Shown: piece after piece, positions 18,012-27,991 of the stretch
How positions within the stretch are numbered: position 1 is the first letter of the stretch
Layout of the letters: every line of letters begins with the position of its first letter
From: CAIYOL01 sp964494805
GTDB taxonomy: Bacteria > Planctomycetota > Phycisphaerae > Sedimentisphaerales > Anaerobacaceae
Reading direction: 5' to 3'
Length of the DNA: 64,000 nt
Assembly: GCA_964494805.1 (NCBI GenBank)
Contig: CAZBST010000001.1
Span: 1 to 64,000, forward strand
The notes under the pieces: model-generated
Database searches by the model: none
The model's input: the letters and a program-made list of their open reading frames with translations, nothing else
What the model was told of the DNA's origin: nothing
Translations under genes and position numbers: made by a program

Positions 18012-21000
18012 ATGGAGCTTGGGCGCGACAGAACGGTTCGTGAGATAATCTCCCGGCTCAAAATTGCCCACGGCAGGGGGGCGGTTAAGGTCGAGGGGAC
18101 ATGGGGGTCGTTTGCGCCGCTATTAGCAGCTTACATATCAAAGAAGCTCGGCCGGCCGATTTTGTATATCCGTCCGCATATCGATGACGCCGATAAGGCG
18201 GTCGATGATTTGCACACCTTCGGAGCTGAAAATATCGATGCCCTGCCCGCCTGGGAAGGTGAAGAAGAACTGGCGGACGCCACCGATGAAATCAGAACCG
18301 TAAGGTTAAAACTAATATCTCGCATCTCACATCTCGCATCTTATTCAGATGCAGGCAAGCTTATCATACCAACATCGATACAGGCGATTTGTCAGCCGAT
18401 ACCAAAGCCGCAGGCGCTGGAGGAAAGCTGTCTTAAACTACAAACGGGAGAGACGGCCCCGCTTGAACAAACAGTCAAATGGCTGGTTGAAAATGGGTTC
18501 GAGCGAGTGGAAAGAGTCGATTTGCCGGGGCAGTTCGCACACCGCGGCGGCATTATTGACATCTACGCTCCACTGAGCATCAGGAAAACTTTGTCAGACG
18601 AAAAACAGGAGAATACATCGCCGCAGAATACCGAAGCAATCAGAGTTGAATTTTTCGGTGACACAATAGAGAGCATTCGCGAAATAAATCTGGATACGCA
18701 GCGCTCGAGCCAACAAATAAAAGCCGTCAACATCCTTTCAGCGGTATGCGGAACTGCCGTAGAGGAGAGGGAGCTTTTCGTAAATATCCTGCCGCAAGAT
18801 ACCATAATAATTCTTGAAGAGCCGAACGACATTGAAGAAGTTGCGAGGGTATTTCGGCAGCGCGCCGAGGATGCAGGGCGGCTTTATAGCTGGCAGGATA
18901 TTTACCGGACAATAGCAAAATTCACGCAACTGCATATCTGCAGGTTCGCCACGGCAGCACCGGGCAAATTCCTTAAGGTCGATGTTAAAAGCGTGCAGCG
19001 GTTTCAGCACAAGGCCGCTTCGTTATGGGCAGGACATAAGGAGGCCTTACAGGAATTAGTCCAGCAGGCGAAAAAAGCAAAGAAAGTCTACCTCTACTGC
19101 GAAAGTTTAGCTGAGAACAAGCGGGTAACTGAAATCATAACAGAGAACAATGAAAAAATGCTGGCGAACTTTAAACTGCTGCAGGGATTTGTCCACCAAG
19201 GCTTCGTCATAAACTCGCTCAATACTATCATAATAAGTCACCACGAGCTGTTCGGCCAGTATGCACTGCGGAGGCGGCCACGGCTGGCGCAGGCAGGGGT
19301 TCCGGTAGATACACTCGCGGATTTGCAGGCGGGCGACTATGTGGTCCACGCCTCCTACGGCATTGGCAAGTTTTTAGGGATAAAAACTATACAAGAAAAA
19401 GCAGGCACTTCGGAATACCTCACAATTGAATACGCCGACGGCGCAAAAGTCCAGGTCTCAGTTCGGAATATCGCCTTAGTGCAAAAGTTTATAGGAACCA
19501 CCCCGAAACGACCAAAATTGAGCAAGGTCGGCTCAAAGAGATGGCAAAAGCAAAAAGAAAAAGTTGCTCGCTCTGTTGAAGACCTGGCCGGCGAGCTGCT
19601 TGAGGTTCAGGCGCAACGTCAGGCAAAAGGCGGGATTCCATTCGGGGCAGATTCTGCCTGGCAGGCCGAATTCGAACAGTCTTTCCCCTATCAGGAAACA
19701 CCGGACCAGACCACAACTGCAGAACAAATCAAGACAGATATGCAGGAGCCTGTGGCGATGGACAGACTCCTGTGCGGCGACGTGGGCTACGGCAAGACAG
19801 AGCTTGCAATGCGTGCGGCGTTCAAGGCGGTAGAGAACGGAAAACAGGCTGCAGTGCTTGTGCCGACCACCGTATTGTGTGTGCAGCACGGCAGGACTTT
19901 TACCGAACGTTTCGCCGATTTCCCGATTTGTGTTGAGGTTTTGAACCGTTTCAAGACAGCAGCACAGGCGAAAGACATCATCACACGAACAAAACGCGGC
20001 AGGGTCGATGTGCTGATAGGAACGCACCGGCTCTTGAGCGGTGATGTGGGATTTAATGACCTGGGGCTTTTAATCATCGACGAAGAACAGCGATTCGGCG
20101 TCAAAGACAAGGAAAAACTCAAAAGATTGCGTGTCAACGTCGACGTTCTTACAATGACCGCCACGCCGATTCCGAGGACGCTGCATATGTCACTGCTGGG
20201 TTTGCGCGATATAAGCTCGCTGGCAACGCCGCCGTTAGACAGACGAAGTATAGTAACAACCGTAACCGCCTATAACGAGGAGCTTATAAAAAAAGCAATC
20301 ATCCGGGAATTAAATCGCCAGGGACAGGTATTTTTCCTGCACAACAGGGTCAGGACGATTGAGAAAAAGGCCTGGGAAATCCAAAAGCTGGTCAGTGACG
20401 CAAAGGTCACTATCGCGCATGGACAAATGGCCAAGAGCGAGCTCGAAAAAGCGATGATAGATTTTGTGTTTGGTGAAACCGACGTGCTCGTGTGCACGAC
20501 GATTATCGAATCCGGCCTGGATATTCCGAATGCGAACACAATTTTTATAAACGATGCAGATCGGTTCGGTTTGGCCGAGCTGCACCAGCTTCGCGGCAGG
20601 GTGGGCAGGTATAAACACCGAGCTTTCGCATATATGCTGCTGCCGACTTCAAGGCCGATTACGCCTACCGCCGCAAAACGGCTCAAGGCAATCGAAGATT
20701 ACTCGCATTTAGGCGCCGGTTTTAGAATTGCGCTTCGAGACCTGGAGATTCGCGGAGCGGGCAACATCTTAGGAGCTGAACAATCAGGACACATTCAACT
20801 GGTAGGCTATCAGATGTATTGCGAGCTGTTGGCAGATGCCGTCAGGAAATTAAGGAATGAGCCTGCAGAAGCCAAACCCACTGCTGTTATCGATTTGGGA
20901 TTTGCTGCATATATACCGAAAAGCTACATACCGTCCGACAGGTACCGGATGGATATTTACCGCAAAATTGCGGTCACAAAGACGCCCGAGGACTTGAAAC

Positions 21001-21293
21001 AGATAAAGAGTGAATTAGCTGATGTGTATGGGCCGGTGCCGGATGACGTCGAACTACTGTTGGAGCTGGCCGACCTTCGAATTAGGGCAGGCAAGCGAAG
21101 TATAAAAAGTATTATTGCTTCCGGCAGAGATTTAATATTTTCATTCAGCAAAGACTCAAATGTGCAGGCTGATTCCATCTTTGCTGGAGTGAAGGGGACA
21201 GTGAGGGTTGCCAGGCCGAAAACGGTATATTTACGTCTGCCGCAGAACTATTTCGAGCCGAGAACACTGATAAATGTCTTGAGGAAAATATAA
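18012..21293 (+). CDS. mfd: transcription-repair coupling factor
   Basis: A 1,093-residue DNA translocase that removes RNA polymerase stalled at lesions and recruits UvrA. Seen in order: UvrB-like N-terminal domains (1-~400, HRGGIIDIYAP), a CarD/RID-like polymerase-interacting domain (from about 435, GDYVVHASYGIGKFLGI), a helicase core with Walker A GDVGYGKTELAMRAAF, TMTATPIPRTL, DEEQ in LLIIDEEQRFGV, motif VI region LHQLRGRVGRYKHRA, and the C-terminal TRCF domain. Length is normal. The segment at about residues 99-110 (ISRISHLASY) is encoded by TATCTCGCATCTCACATCTC, which resembles intergenic CGTAT/TCTCG repeat words. No strong ribosome-binding site is seen. Confidence 0.95.
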   Translation: MELGRDRTVREIISRLKIAHGRGAVKVEGTWGSFAPLLAAYISKKLGRPILYIRPHIDDADKAVDDLHTFGAENIDALPAWEGEEELADATDEIRTVRLKLISRISHLASYSDAGKLIIPTSIQAICQPIPKPQALEESCLKLQTGETAPLEQTVKWLVENGFERVERVDLPGQFAHRGGIIDIYAPLSIRKTLSDEKQENTSPQNTEAIRVEFFGDTIESIREINLDTQRSSQQIKAVNILSAVCGTAVEERELFVNILPQDTIIILEEPNDIEEVARVFRQRAEDAGRLYSWQDIYRTIAKFTQLHICRFATAAPGKFLKVDVKSVQRFQHKAASLWAGHKEALQELVQQAKKAKKVYLYCESLAENKRVTEIITENNEKMLANFKLLQGFVHQGFVINSLNTIIISHHELFGQYALRRRPRLAQAGVPVDTLADLQAGDYVVHASYGIGKFLGIKTIQEKAGTSEYLTIEYADGAKVQVSVRNIALVQKFIGTTPKRPKLSKVGSKRWQKQKEKVARSVEDLAGELLEVQAQRQAKGGIPFGADSAWQAEFEQSFPYQETPDQTTTAEQIKTDMQEPVAMDRLLCGDVGYGKTELAMRAAFKAVENGKQAAVLVPTTVLCVQHGRTFTERFADFPICVEVLNRFKTAAQAKDIITRTKRGRVDVLIGTHRLLSGDVGFNDLGLLIIDEEQRFGVKDKEKLKRLRVNVDVLTMTATPIPRTLHMSLLGLRDISSLATPPLDRRSIVTTVTAYNEELIKKAIIRELNRQGQVFFLHNRVRTIEKKAWEIQKLVSDAKVTIAHGQMAKSELEKAMIDFVFGETDVLVCTTIIESGLDIPNANTIFINDADRFGLAELHQLRGRVGRYKHRAFAYMLLPTSRPITPTAAKRLKAIEDYSHLGAGFRIALRDLEIRGAGNILGAEQSGHIQLVGYQMYCELLADAVRKLRNEPAEAKPTAVIDLGFAAYIPKSYIPSDRYRMDIYRKIAVTKTPEDLKQIKSELADVYGPVPDDVELLLELADLRIRAGKRSIKSIIASGRDLIFSFSKDSNVQADSIFAGVKGTVRVARPKTVYLRLPQNYFEPRTLINVLRKI

Positions 21294-21320
21294 AGTATAA
21301 ACTATCTTTGCGGCAAGCTA

Positions 21321-22454
21321 TTAAAGACCGGCCAGCCAGTTTGCTGTAAACTGCTTTAAGTCGCCCATATCCACGTCTCCATCGCCGGTAAGGTCGGCCC
21401 CGCCGCACTGTCCACAGTTGGTTTCCAGCCAATGTCCGGCAAAAGCCGCAAAGTCTCTAAAATCCACATCTCCATCCGGCTCGAAATCACCCGGGAACGG
21501 TAATCCCTGATACAGATGAACCATGCCATCACCAGCGCCTATCAACACGTCGAGGTAATTGTCGCCGGTCCAGTCACACACAAACGGCCTTGAGCGAGGT
21601 GTCCCCGGAAGGTCGATAGGAACACCATCGGATTCGACAAACAAGTAACCCGAGAAACACGGGTCTGCATCAGTCCTAACATTGCTGTAGAACAATAGCT
21701 GTCCTTCGGTATTGCCCGTAAGAAGGTCTTTTTTGCCGTCATCGTCCAGATCAAGAACCACCGGGCTTGAACGGACAGATGGAACGCTCAGGTTTGAACC
21801 GTTCTCCTGGGCATACGTTTCTACAAGAAAGTCCGGCTCAGTATCGGTTCCTTCATTGATAAAAAGATGAATCAAGCTATCGTGAGCCCCAATAACCAAG
21901 TCTTTTTTGCCGTCGTTGTTCCAGTCAACCGCTGTCGGGGTTGCCCGATATCCAACACCTATGTCCACCTTTGAACCCGTCGGGCCTACCTGGAGCAGCG
22001 TTCCGCCATCGAAGCATGGGTCGTTGTCTGTGCCTATGTTCAGGAAAATCTTAACGGTACCATCTGACTGACCGACGAGCAAATCCTTGCGAGCATCCCC
22101 GTCCCAATATACCACACGCGGGAAACAACCCATACAGCCTAATGGAGGACAATAAAGGTCTGCCCCGCTGGACTGGGCGCGAAAATAGCTCGAAAACTGT
22201 GGATTAGATTCGGTTCCAACATTCAGGTACACACGCACATAACCACTGCCCGTACCAACGACCAAATCATTCAAGCCGTCATTGTCCCAGTCTGCATAAG
22301 ACGGCACCGAATACACGCCTACGTCAATGTCAACACCGCTGGCTTCAACAAGCTCCTCAGGCCCGAGAACGAGTGACAGTTCGCCGCCAAATCCGCTGTT
22401 TGGCGATATTGTCAATATAGAAACCATCACTATCATTGTAATTATGTGCTTCAT
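21321..22454 (-). CDS. secreted FG-GAP/VCBS repeat protein with dockerin-like tail
   Basis: A 377-residue protein with a short signal peptide (MKHIITMIVMVSILTISPNSG) and about five repeats of the D-x-D-N/D-D-G-x-x-D-L-V/L-V-G form (DWDNDGLNDLVVGTG, DWNNDGKKDLVIGA, DLDDDGKKDLLTG), typical calcium-binding FG-GAP/VCBS beta-propeller blades. The C-terminus (about 320-377) has two dockerin-like loops (EPDGDVDFRDFAAFAGHWL and DLTGDGDVDMGDLKQF). GGAGGG precedes the ATG at good spacing. It is convergent with mfd, 27 nt between stops. Extracellular binding is inferred. Confidence 0.85.
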   Translation of the reverse strand: MKHIITMIVMVSILTISPNSGFGGELSLVLGPEELVEASGVDIDVGVYSVPSYADWDNDGLNDLVVGTGSGYVRVYLNVGTESNPQFSSYFRAQSSGADLYCPPLGCMGCFPRVVYWDGDARKDLLVGQSDGTVKIFLNIGTDNDPCFDGGTLLQVGPTGSKVDIGVGYRATPTAVDWNNDGKKDLVIGAHDSLIHLFINEGTDTEPDFLVETYAQENGSNLSVPSVRSSPVVLDLDDDGKKDLLTGNTEGQLLFYSNVRTDADPCFSGYLFVESDGVPIDLPGTPRSRPFVCDWTGDNYLDVLIGAGDGMVHLYQGLPFPGDFEPDGDVDFRDFAAFAGHWLETNCGQCGGADLTGDGDVDMGDLKQFTANWLAGL

Positions 22455-22847
22455 CTTATACCCTCCACCCCTTCAAATAAACGGAAAGCTCAACGCAAAA
22501 AAACAACCTCTTTTTTAGGGGCGGGAAAGTCCACCAGAGAACTAAAAGACACATGTTTTAAGATGCACCCTCACCACCATTTTTTTCCAATCAATAGAAA
22601 TAGCTTACCGCATTAATAGAAAAATGTCAAGAAAATAATGCTGAAAAAGAAAAAGCACCGCGAAAACCTCAGTGAAAGATGCGAATAAAGCCTACTTGTC
22701 GTTTTGAAGCCGAATAAAGTTGTCTGCCGCAAATGAAATGTTTTTGTGGATTATATTGGAATTTTGGCATAGAATTTACTTCCGGTAGACTTTTAGACTT
22801 TTGCTTTTAATACACAACTTGGAGCCAACGGTAGGAGATTTAACTAT
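22455..22847. other. divergent intergenic region
   Basis: This 393 bp gap separates the divergently transcribed FG-GAP gene and the PpiC-type gene and must hold both promoters. I see AT-rich stretches and a GGAG site about 10 nt before the ATG at 22848, but no promoter pair clear enough to name and no RNA gene. Confidence 0.4.
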
Positions 22848-23972
22848 ATGCCAAAGAGGCCTTTTCTATTAATGGTATCTGGCCTGTTGTTGACATACGG
22901 CTGCGGAGGCAGCAGTAAGCCACGGTTCACGGACGAAGAGCTGGCGCGTATCCCTCTTGCACAAAGACAAGACCTGCCGGAGGCTTCGGGCGGATTTGCT
23001 CTGTCGGTAGGCGGCGAGACTATAACCTCCGACGAAATAATAACTGAATCATTATTAGAATATCTCAGGCCGATTGCGCAGAAAAGCACTCTCGAGCAGT
23101 TCAAAAAACAGGTCCGCCCTGAGATTGAGCGGCTTATTACAACAAGGATATCGAATATCCTGCTTTACCAGCAGGCCAGAAGAAAAGCAGGAACGGGTGT
23201 AGACCTTGAGGATGCTTTAGAAAAGGCAACAGAGGCAGAGATGAGAAGGTTTATTGCTGGCTTCGATGGCGACTATGCCAGGGCCGAACAGGTCCTGAAA
23301 CAAATGGGGATGGACTGGCGCAGTTTCAGAGACTATCAGAAAAAAATGATTCTTAGCCAGGACTATGTTCGCCAGCAACTGCCGGAGAACAGGCCTATCT
23401 CTTACAATGAATTAGTTAGTTGCTACAATGAGATAAAAGAAAAATATTTTGCCACGCCGGCAACGATAATACTTCGGGTGATTGATATCCAAATTCCGAA
23501 GCTGGAAGTGACAGACCTGAATCGAAGCCGGCTCGAACAAGCCAGGGAATTGGCCGGCGAGTTGGTGGAACGATTAAAGAAAGGCGAAGATTTTGGCAAA
23601 CTGGCTAAGCAATATTCGCACGGGCACAGAGCCTCATTCGGCGGGTTGTGGCAACCAGTGCAGCCGTCATCGCTGGCCAAGCCTTATGATGCTATCGCAG
23701 CCGAGGCCAATAAGATAGAAACAGGACAGATTGCAGGGCCAATTGAGGCGGGCGAGCATATCTTCATCGTAAAGCTGGAAGAAAAAACGCCGAAAAGTTT
23801 CGAGCCGCTCGAAAAAGTCCAAAAAGAAGTGGAAGCAAAAATCATTTTTGACCGCCGGAAAAAAGTCGCTGACGAGTTTAGCGCCAAACTTGTGCAGCAG
23901 GCAGCATTGAACGAAAAGGATAGATTTATAGATTTCTGTCTGGAAAAAATTTACCAGATATGTCACCGGTAG
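22848..23972 (+). CDS. PpiC/SurA-type peptidyl-prolyl isomerase lipoprotein
   Basis: A 374-residue protein with a lipoprotein signal ending in LTYGC (Cys19), so likely anchored in the periplasm. Residues about 50-190 are helical and SurA-like; residues about 203-314 form a parvulin-type rotamase domain (FGKLAKQYSHGHRASFGGLW, GEHIFIVKLEEK). The role would be folding or escorting of outer-membrane or exported proteins. It is followed by acpS 47 nt downstream and may head an operon with acpS, mnmG and the radical SAM gene. Confidence 0.85.
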   Translation: MPKRPFLLMVSGLLLTYGCGGSSKPRFTDEELARIPLAQRQDLPEASGGFALSVGGETITSDEIITESLLEYLRPIAQKSTLEQFKKQVRPEIERLITTRISNILLYQQARRKAGTGVDLEDALEKATEAEMRRFIAGFDGDYARAEQVLKQMGMDWRSFRDYQKKMILSQDYVRQQLPENRPISYNELVSCYNEIKEKYFATPATIILRVIDIQIPKLEVTDLNRSRLEQARELAGELVERLKKGEDFGKLAKQYSHGHRASFGGLWQPVQPSSLAKPYDAIAAEANKIETGQIAGPIEAGEHIFIVKLEEKTPKSFEPLEKVQKEVEAKIIFDRRKKVADEFSAKLVQQAALNEKDRFIDFCLEKIYQICHR

Positions 23973-24019
23973 CTGCGGCTCGATAAAAACAGACGCAAAA
24001 TATCTATCAGGACTAACGA

Positions 24020-24418
24020 ATGGAAATTGTAGCGCACGGCATAGACCTCGTGGATTTCCCGCGAATAGAAGAGATGTTAAAACGGCACGGGCAGCGCTTC
24101 CTGAATAAAGTTTTTACCGCCGCCGAACAAGCTTATGCCGAGGCAAATAAGAACGGAACGGAAAAATTGGCCGGCCGTTTTGCAGCAAAAGAGGCGATTC
24201 TTAAACTAATGGGCACCGGCTGGCGCGGCAAGATTGCCTGGACCGATATCGAGATAATAAATAATCCGGCTGGCCAGCCGGAAGTTATTCTCTGCGGCGA
24301 AGTCAAAAAAATCGCCGACAAACTTAAAATCAAACACATAAGCGTAAGCATTACTCACACCGCCAATTTCGCAATTGCATCTGCCGTAGCGCTGGTGAAT
24401 TCCAATGAAAGCAAATGA
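24020..24418 (+). CDS. acpS: holo-[acyl-carrier-protein] synthase
   Basis: A 132-residue enzyme of normal AcpS length that transfers 4'-phosphopantetheine from CoA to acyl carrier protein. Signatures: the magnesium-binding HGIDLVDFPRIEEML near the N-terminus and FAAKEAILKLMGTG, with the C-terminal ISVSITHTANFAIASAV. It overlaps the start of mnmG by 14 nt, pointing to translational coupling. Confidence 0.94.
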   Translation: MEIVAHGIDLVDFPRIEEMLKRHGQRFLNKVFTAAEQAYAEANKNGTEKLAGRFAAKEAILKLMGTGWRGKIAWTDIEIINNPAGQPEVILCGEVKKIADKLKIKHISVSITHTANFAIASAVALVNSNESK

Positions 24419-26249
24419 GTTTGACTGCATTGTTATAGGCGGTGGTCACGCCGGCGTAGAGGCTGCTTTCGCAGCAGCAAAAATCGGCGCCAAAACAGCT
24501 CTTATAACGATTCGCAAAGACACAATCGCCAAGATGAGCTGCAACCCGGCTATCGGGGGACTTGCCAAGGGACAAATTGTTCGTGAGGTCGATGCGCTCG
24601 GCGGACTGATGGGGCTGGCGACGGATGCAACAGGGATTCAGTTCCGTATGCTGAACCGCTCGAAAGGGCCGGCCGTGCAGTCGCCGCGGGCACAGGCCGA
24701 CAAATACAAATACGCCGAGTGGATGCGGCAAACACTCCAGCAGACAGAAAACCTGACGATTATCGAGGCAATGGCAACGGAGATACTCGTAGAAGCGACA
24801 AGCATCTGCGGCGTCAAATGCAAAGATGGAAAAGTCTGCAGCGCGCGGACGGTCATTGTAACAACGGGGACATTTCTTAGCGGCCTGATGCACATAGGAG
24901 ATGAGCAATTTCCCGGCGGTCGGCTCGACGAACCTGCCGCTTATGAGCTTTCCCAAAGTCTCGAACGCATCGGGCTGGAGTTGCAACGGCTCAAGACCGG
25001 CACGCCACCAAGGCTGGATGCCTCGACGGTTGATTTCGATAAGCTCGAAGTCCAGGATGGTGACAAAGACCCGAAACCGTTTTCATTCCTGAATGAATCG
25101 ATAGACAGGCGACAGATACCATGCTGGATTACCTATACCAACGAAAAGATACACAAGCTACTCAGGGAAAATCTGGATAAGGCCCCGCTTTATACCGGAC
25201 AGATAAAATCCACGGGGCCGAGATATTGCCCGAGCATTGAGAGCAAGGTTGTCCGCTTTGCGGACAAGAGTCGTCATCAGGTCTTCTTGGAGCCGGAACA
25301 GGAAGAGATTTCCACTATTTATTGCAACGGCATCAGCACATCAGTTCCGAAGGATATTCAGAAGCAGATGCTCAAGCTGTTGCCCGGAACAGAAAACGCA
25401 CGGATAATTCATTACGCATACGCCATCGAGTACGATTACTGTCCGCCAATTCAGCTAACGAGCAGTTTGGAGACCAAAAAAATATCGGGACTTTTTCTGG
25501 CCGGCCAGATCAATGGCACCAGCGGATACGAAGAGGCGGCAGGGCAGGGTATCGTCGCCGGCATAAATGCCGCCAGAAAAATCCAAGCCAAAAAGCCGCT
25601 CATCCTCGGCAGAGACCAGGCATATATCGCAGTATTAATAGATGATTTGCTGACAAAAGGAATTGATGAACCTTACCGGATGTTCACCTCGCGAGCCGAA
25701 CACAGATTGTCGTTAAGGACCGATAACGCGGATAGAAGATTAACGCAAATCGGCAAATCGGTCGGGCTTGTGAGTGAATATCGATGGCAAAAGTTCCAAA
25801 ATAAGCTGAAAAACATAGACAAGCTCCAAAGCTATCTGAAAAATACACGTTCGAACGGCTTGAGTTTGTGGGAGCAGCTCCGACAACCAAATAATCCTAT
25901 AGCCGGTCAGTTGGCCTGCAATCCTGATATTAAAAATATGTTTTCCGATGACGTAATAGAAGCGGTAACTATCGATGCCAAATACGAGGGCTACTTAGCC
26001 AAACAGCAGCGACTGGCAGCCAGTTTGCAAACGCTGGAGAACAAAAAGATTCCGACGGATTTGGATTACAATAACATCACACATCTCCGGGCAGAAGCGA
26101 AAGAGAAGCTGTCGGCCTTCGGGCCTGCTACTCTGGGTCAGGCCAGTCGAATAAGCGGCATAACCCCCGCGGATATTACGGTAATACAGATACACTTGAA
26201 AAAATACTATCAGAACATCGGGCAATCGGGTTATCGGGGAACCAGGTAA
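24405..26249 (+). CDS. mnmG: tRNA uridine-34 5-carboxymethylaminomethyl modification enzyme
   Basis: A 614-residue FAD protein that, with MnmE, modifies wobble uridine 34 of certain tRNAs. Seen: FAD-binding GGGHAGVEAAFAAAKIGAKT, the hallmark NPAIGGLAKGQIVREVDALGG, TGTFLSGLMHIG, RLKTGTPPRLD, SGLFLAGQINGTSGYEEAAGQG and the helical C-terminal domain. Length is normal. It overlaps acpS by 14 nt and the next gene begins 9 nt after its stop. mnmG often lies near the chromosomal origin, and an origin-like region occurs 11 kb away here; mnmE is not in the window. Confidence 0.96.
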   Translation: MKANEFDCIVIGGGHAGVEAAFAAAKIGAKTALITIRKDTIAKMSCNPAIGGLAKGQIVREVDALGGLMGLATDATGIQFRMLNRSKGPAVQSPRAQADKYKYAEWMRQTLQQTENLTIIEAMATEILVEATSICGVKCKDGKVCSARTVIVTTGTFLSGLMHIGDEQFPGGRLDEPAAYELSQSLERIGLELQRLKTGTPPRLDASTVDFDKLEVQDGDKDPKPFSFLNESIDRRQIPCWITYTNEKIHKLLRENLDKAPLYTGQIKSTGPRYCPSIESKVVRFADKSRHQVFLEPEQEEISTIYCNGISTSVPKDIQKQMLKLLPGTENARIIHYAYAIEYDYCPPIQLTSSLETKKISGLFLAGQINGTSGYEEAAGQGIVAGINAARKIQAKKPLILGRDQAYIAVLIDDLLTKGIDEPYRMFTSRAEHRLSLRTDNADRRLTQIGKSVGLVSEYRWQKFQNKLKNIDKLQSYLKNTRSNGLSLWEQLRQPNNPIAGQLACNPDIKNMFSDDVIEAVTIDAKYEGYLAKQQRLAASLQTLENKKIPTDLDYNNITHLRAEAKEKLSAFGPATLGQASRISGITPADITVIQIHLKKYYQNIGQSGYRGTR

Positions 26250-26258
26250 TCATCAGGT

Positions 26259-27275
26259 ATGATTTCGATTTTAGACAACGTTTACAACAAAAATATCAGT
26301 CGCAATGAGCCGAAGTTCAAATTGTGGCGGTCGGCGGGGCTGCTGCTGACGTATAAGTGCAATTGCGCGTGTGAGTTCTGTTATTACAACTGCTCGCCCG
26401 ATAAGGGCGGATTGATGCCCATAGAGACGGCTTTGACCGCCTGGGAATCGTTGAAAATTCTTGCTGGGGATAGCGCTAAGGTGCACCTTACTGGCGGCGA
26501 GCCGTTTTTATATTGGGAGCATCTTTTGGAATTTCTGCAGGAGGCTAAAAGACGGAACCTCGGCCCAGCTGACATAATAGAGACAAACGGCTTCTGGGCC
26601 GACAGCGAAGAAATCATAACAAAGCGATTGAAAATACTTGATGAACTTGGAATGCACCGCCTGAAAATCAGCACCGACCCGTTTCATCAGGAATATGTCG
26701 ATATAGAACCCATCCGGCTGTTAGCAGATATAGCGATAGATTTACTGGGACCCGACCGCGTCCTGGTCCGATGGAGAAAGTATCTGGAAACGCCCGTCAA
26801 AATGAAAGGTCTTTCAGACGAGGAGCTGAAGCAGCAATATCTTGGGGCATTGAGAGATTATCCTTGTCGATTCACCGGCCGGGCCGGCGGAAAACTGGCG
26901 GAATCTGCAGCATCTGTGCCGATAGAAAGCCTTGAACCGATGACCTGTAAAATGGATTTTCTCGGCGCAAAGGGCGTTCATATAGACCCCTTCGGCAACG
27001 TTTTCAGCGGAACCTGCAGCGGCATTATCATCGGCAACGTTAACCACAAACCGCTTGAGGAGATATGGAAGGATTTTTCCCCGGCACAGAATGAATTTAT
27101 TAACACGTTGTTTGTGCAAGGGCCTGCGGGGCTATTGGACAAGGCTACGAGCGCAAGTTATATAAAAGCAAAGACTTATGCGGATAAATGTCATCTGTGC
27201 ACAAGCATCCGCCAGCACTTTTTCGATAAGGGATTATTTGGTGACGTTTTGGGGCCGGGGGAAGTGTATCACTGA
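26259..27275 (+). CDS. radical SAM protein with SPASM-like C-terminal cysteines
   Basis: A 338-residue radical SAM enzyme: the 4Fe-4S motif C-x3-C-x2-C is Cys34-Cys38-Cys41 within TYKCNCACEFCYY, with an extra Cys at 36 and 45. HLTGGEPF is the SAM-contact motif. Later cysteines (FSGTCSG, and CHLC near 309-312) suggest an auxiliary-cluster SPASM/twitch domain, as in peptide-modifying or maturase enzymes. It starts 9 nt after mnmG, probably in the same operon. No substrate peptide or partner is visible nearby, so the reaction is unknown. Confidence 0.8.
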   Translation: MISILDNVYNKNISRNEPKFKLWRSAGLLLTYKCNCACEFCYYNCSPDKGGLMPIETALTAWESLKILAGDSAKVHLTGGEPFLYWEHLLEFLQEAKRRNLGPADIIETNGFWADSEEIITKRLKILDELGMHRLKISTDPFHQEYVDIEPIRLLADIAIDLLGPDRVLVRWRKYLETPVKMKGLSDEELKQQYLGALRDYPCRFTGRAGGKLAESAASVPIESLEPMTCKMDFLGAKGVHIDPFGNVFSGTCSGIIIGNVNHKPLEEIWKDFSPAQNEFINTLFVQGPAGLLDKATSASYIKAKTYADKCHLCTSIRQHFFDKGLFGDVLGPGEVYH

Positions 27276-27371
27276 TAAGGTTTTTGGGCTTAATGCGGGA
27301 CGCCGTAGACGGTCAATCCTTGCTGGTTTGTCCTGAGTTCGCTTTGTATTAATCGAACCTGCTTACTCTTG

Positions 27372-27645
27372 GCTTTTCCAAAAAATATTTTCCCCAACCT
27401 CGAAAACCCCTAAGCAATTGGCGCAAAGCGTCATCCCGACCGAAGCGCAGCGAAGTGGAGGGATCTAACCTCCAAAATCTTTCGCCAATTGCGACTGCCT
27501 CGCCAGCCCGCTTTGCAATACCACCACCGAACTACCGAGGGCGAGAGAGTTGCCTTTAAATAAATTCGTCCTGCTTATGCTACCTCCTGCAAAAGCGCAG
27601 GCGTAGCGCAGCAAAGACGGAAGCCAAAGGCGGCGCCGGGTATAT
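27372..27645. repeat. intergenic repeat, copy S2 (related to 9594-9850)
   Basis: It shares blocks with S1: CGAAAACCC, the inverted pair GCAATTGGCG (27414-27423) / CGCCAATTGC (27483-27492), GCGACTGCCTCGCCAGC, GCGAGAGAGTT and the CCTGCTTATGCTACCTCCTGC end. Between the arms is an additional ~58 bp, GTCATCCCGA..GGAGGGATCT, a second dispersed repeat type not present in S1. No gene is seen from 27276 to 27660. Confidence 0.6.
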
Positions 27646-27692
27646 TTTAAAATTTATTAAAATGCCCTTAATGTGGTATAATAGGAATTCGA

Positions 27693-27887
27693 ATGAAACT
27701 ATCAAAGGATTTTCTAAAATTGGTTTTCAAACACCGTGGTCTGATTATGGCGCCGCCTACGCCGACTATATCAGCAAAGTCCCCCGCTGGATACCTCAGA
27801 TGGTCAGTGCCAGTACATCTTCTTGGATCGATACACACCGTTTTCTCATATCCAGTTGTCTGGTTGAAGCACCGTGTTTGTTGTTGA
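27693..27887 (+). CDS. doubtful short ORF, possible gene remnant
   Basis: A 64-codon frame starting MKLSKDFLKLVFKHRGLIMAPP is preceded by AGGA 7 nt upstream and by a perfect TATAAT at 27677-27682. The rest of the frame has no recognisable domain, and an overlapping frame from 27662 is equally open. It may be a decayed N-terminus of a membrane protein, or simply the leader of the pilin-like gene at 27992. I cannot decide, and list it only because expression signals are present. Confidence 0.2.
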   Translation: MKLSKDFLKLVFKHRGLIMAPPTPTISAKSPAGYLRWSVPVHLLGSIHTVFSYPVVWLKHRVCC

Positions 27888-27991
27888 TTCTACCTTTCAT
27901 CATCAAGGAGATTTTTATTGATTGAATCCCCGAAATTCTTCTGGTGGGCATGAAAACGTAAATATGCTAAGATGCATTGTGGGGCTTTGCT

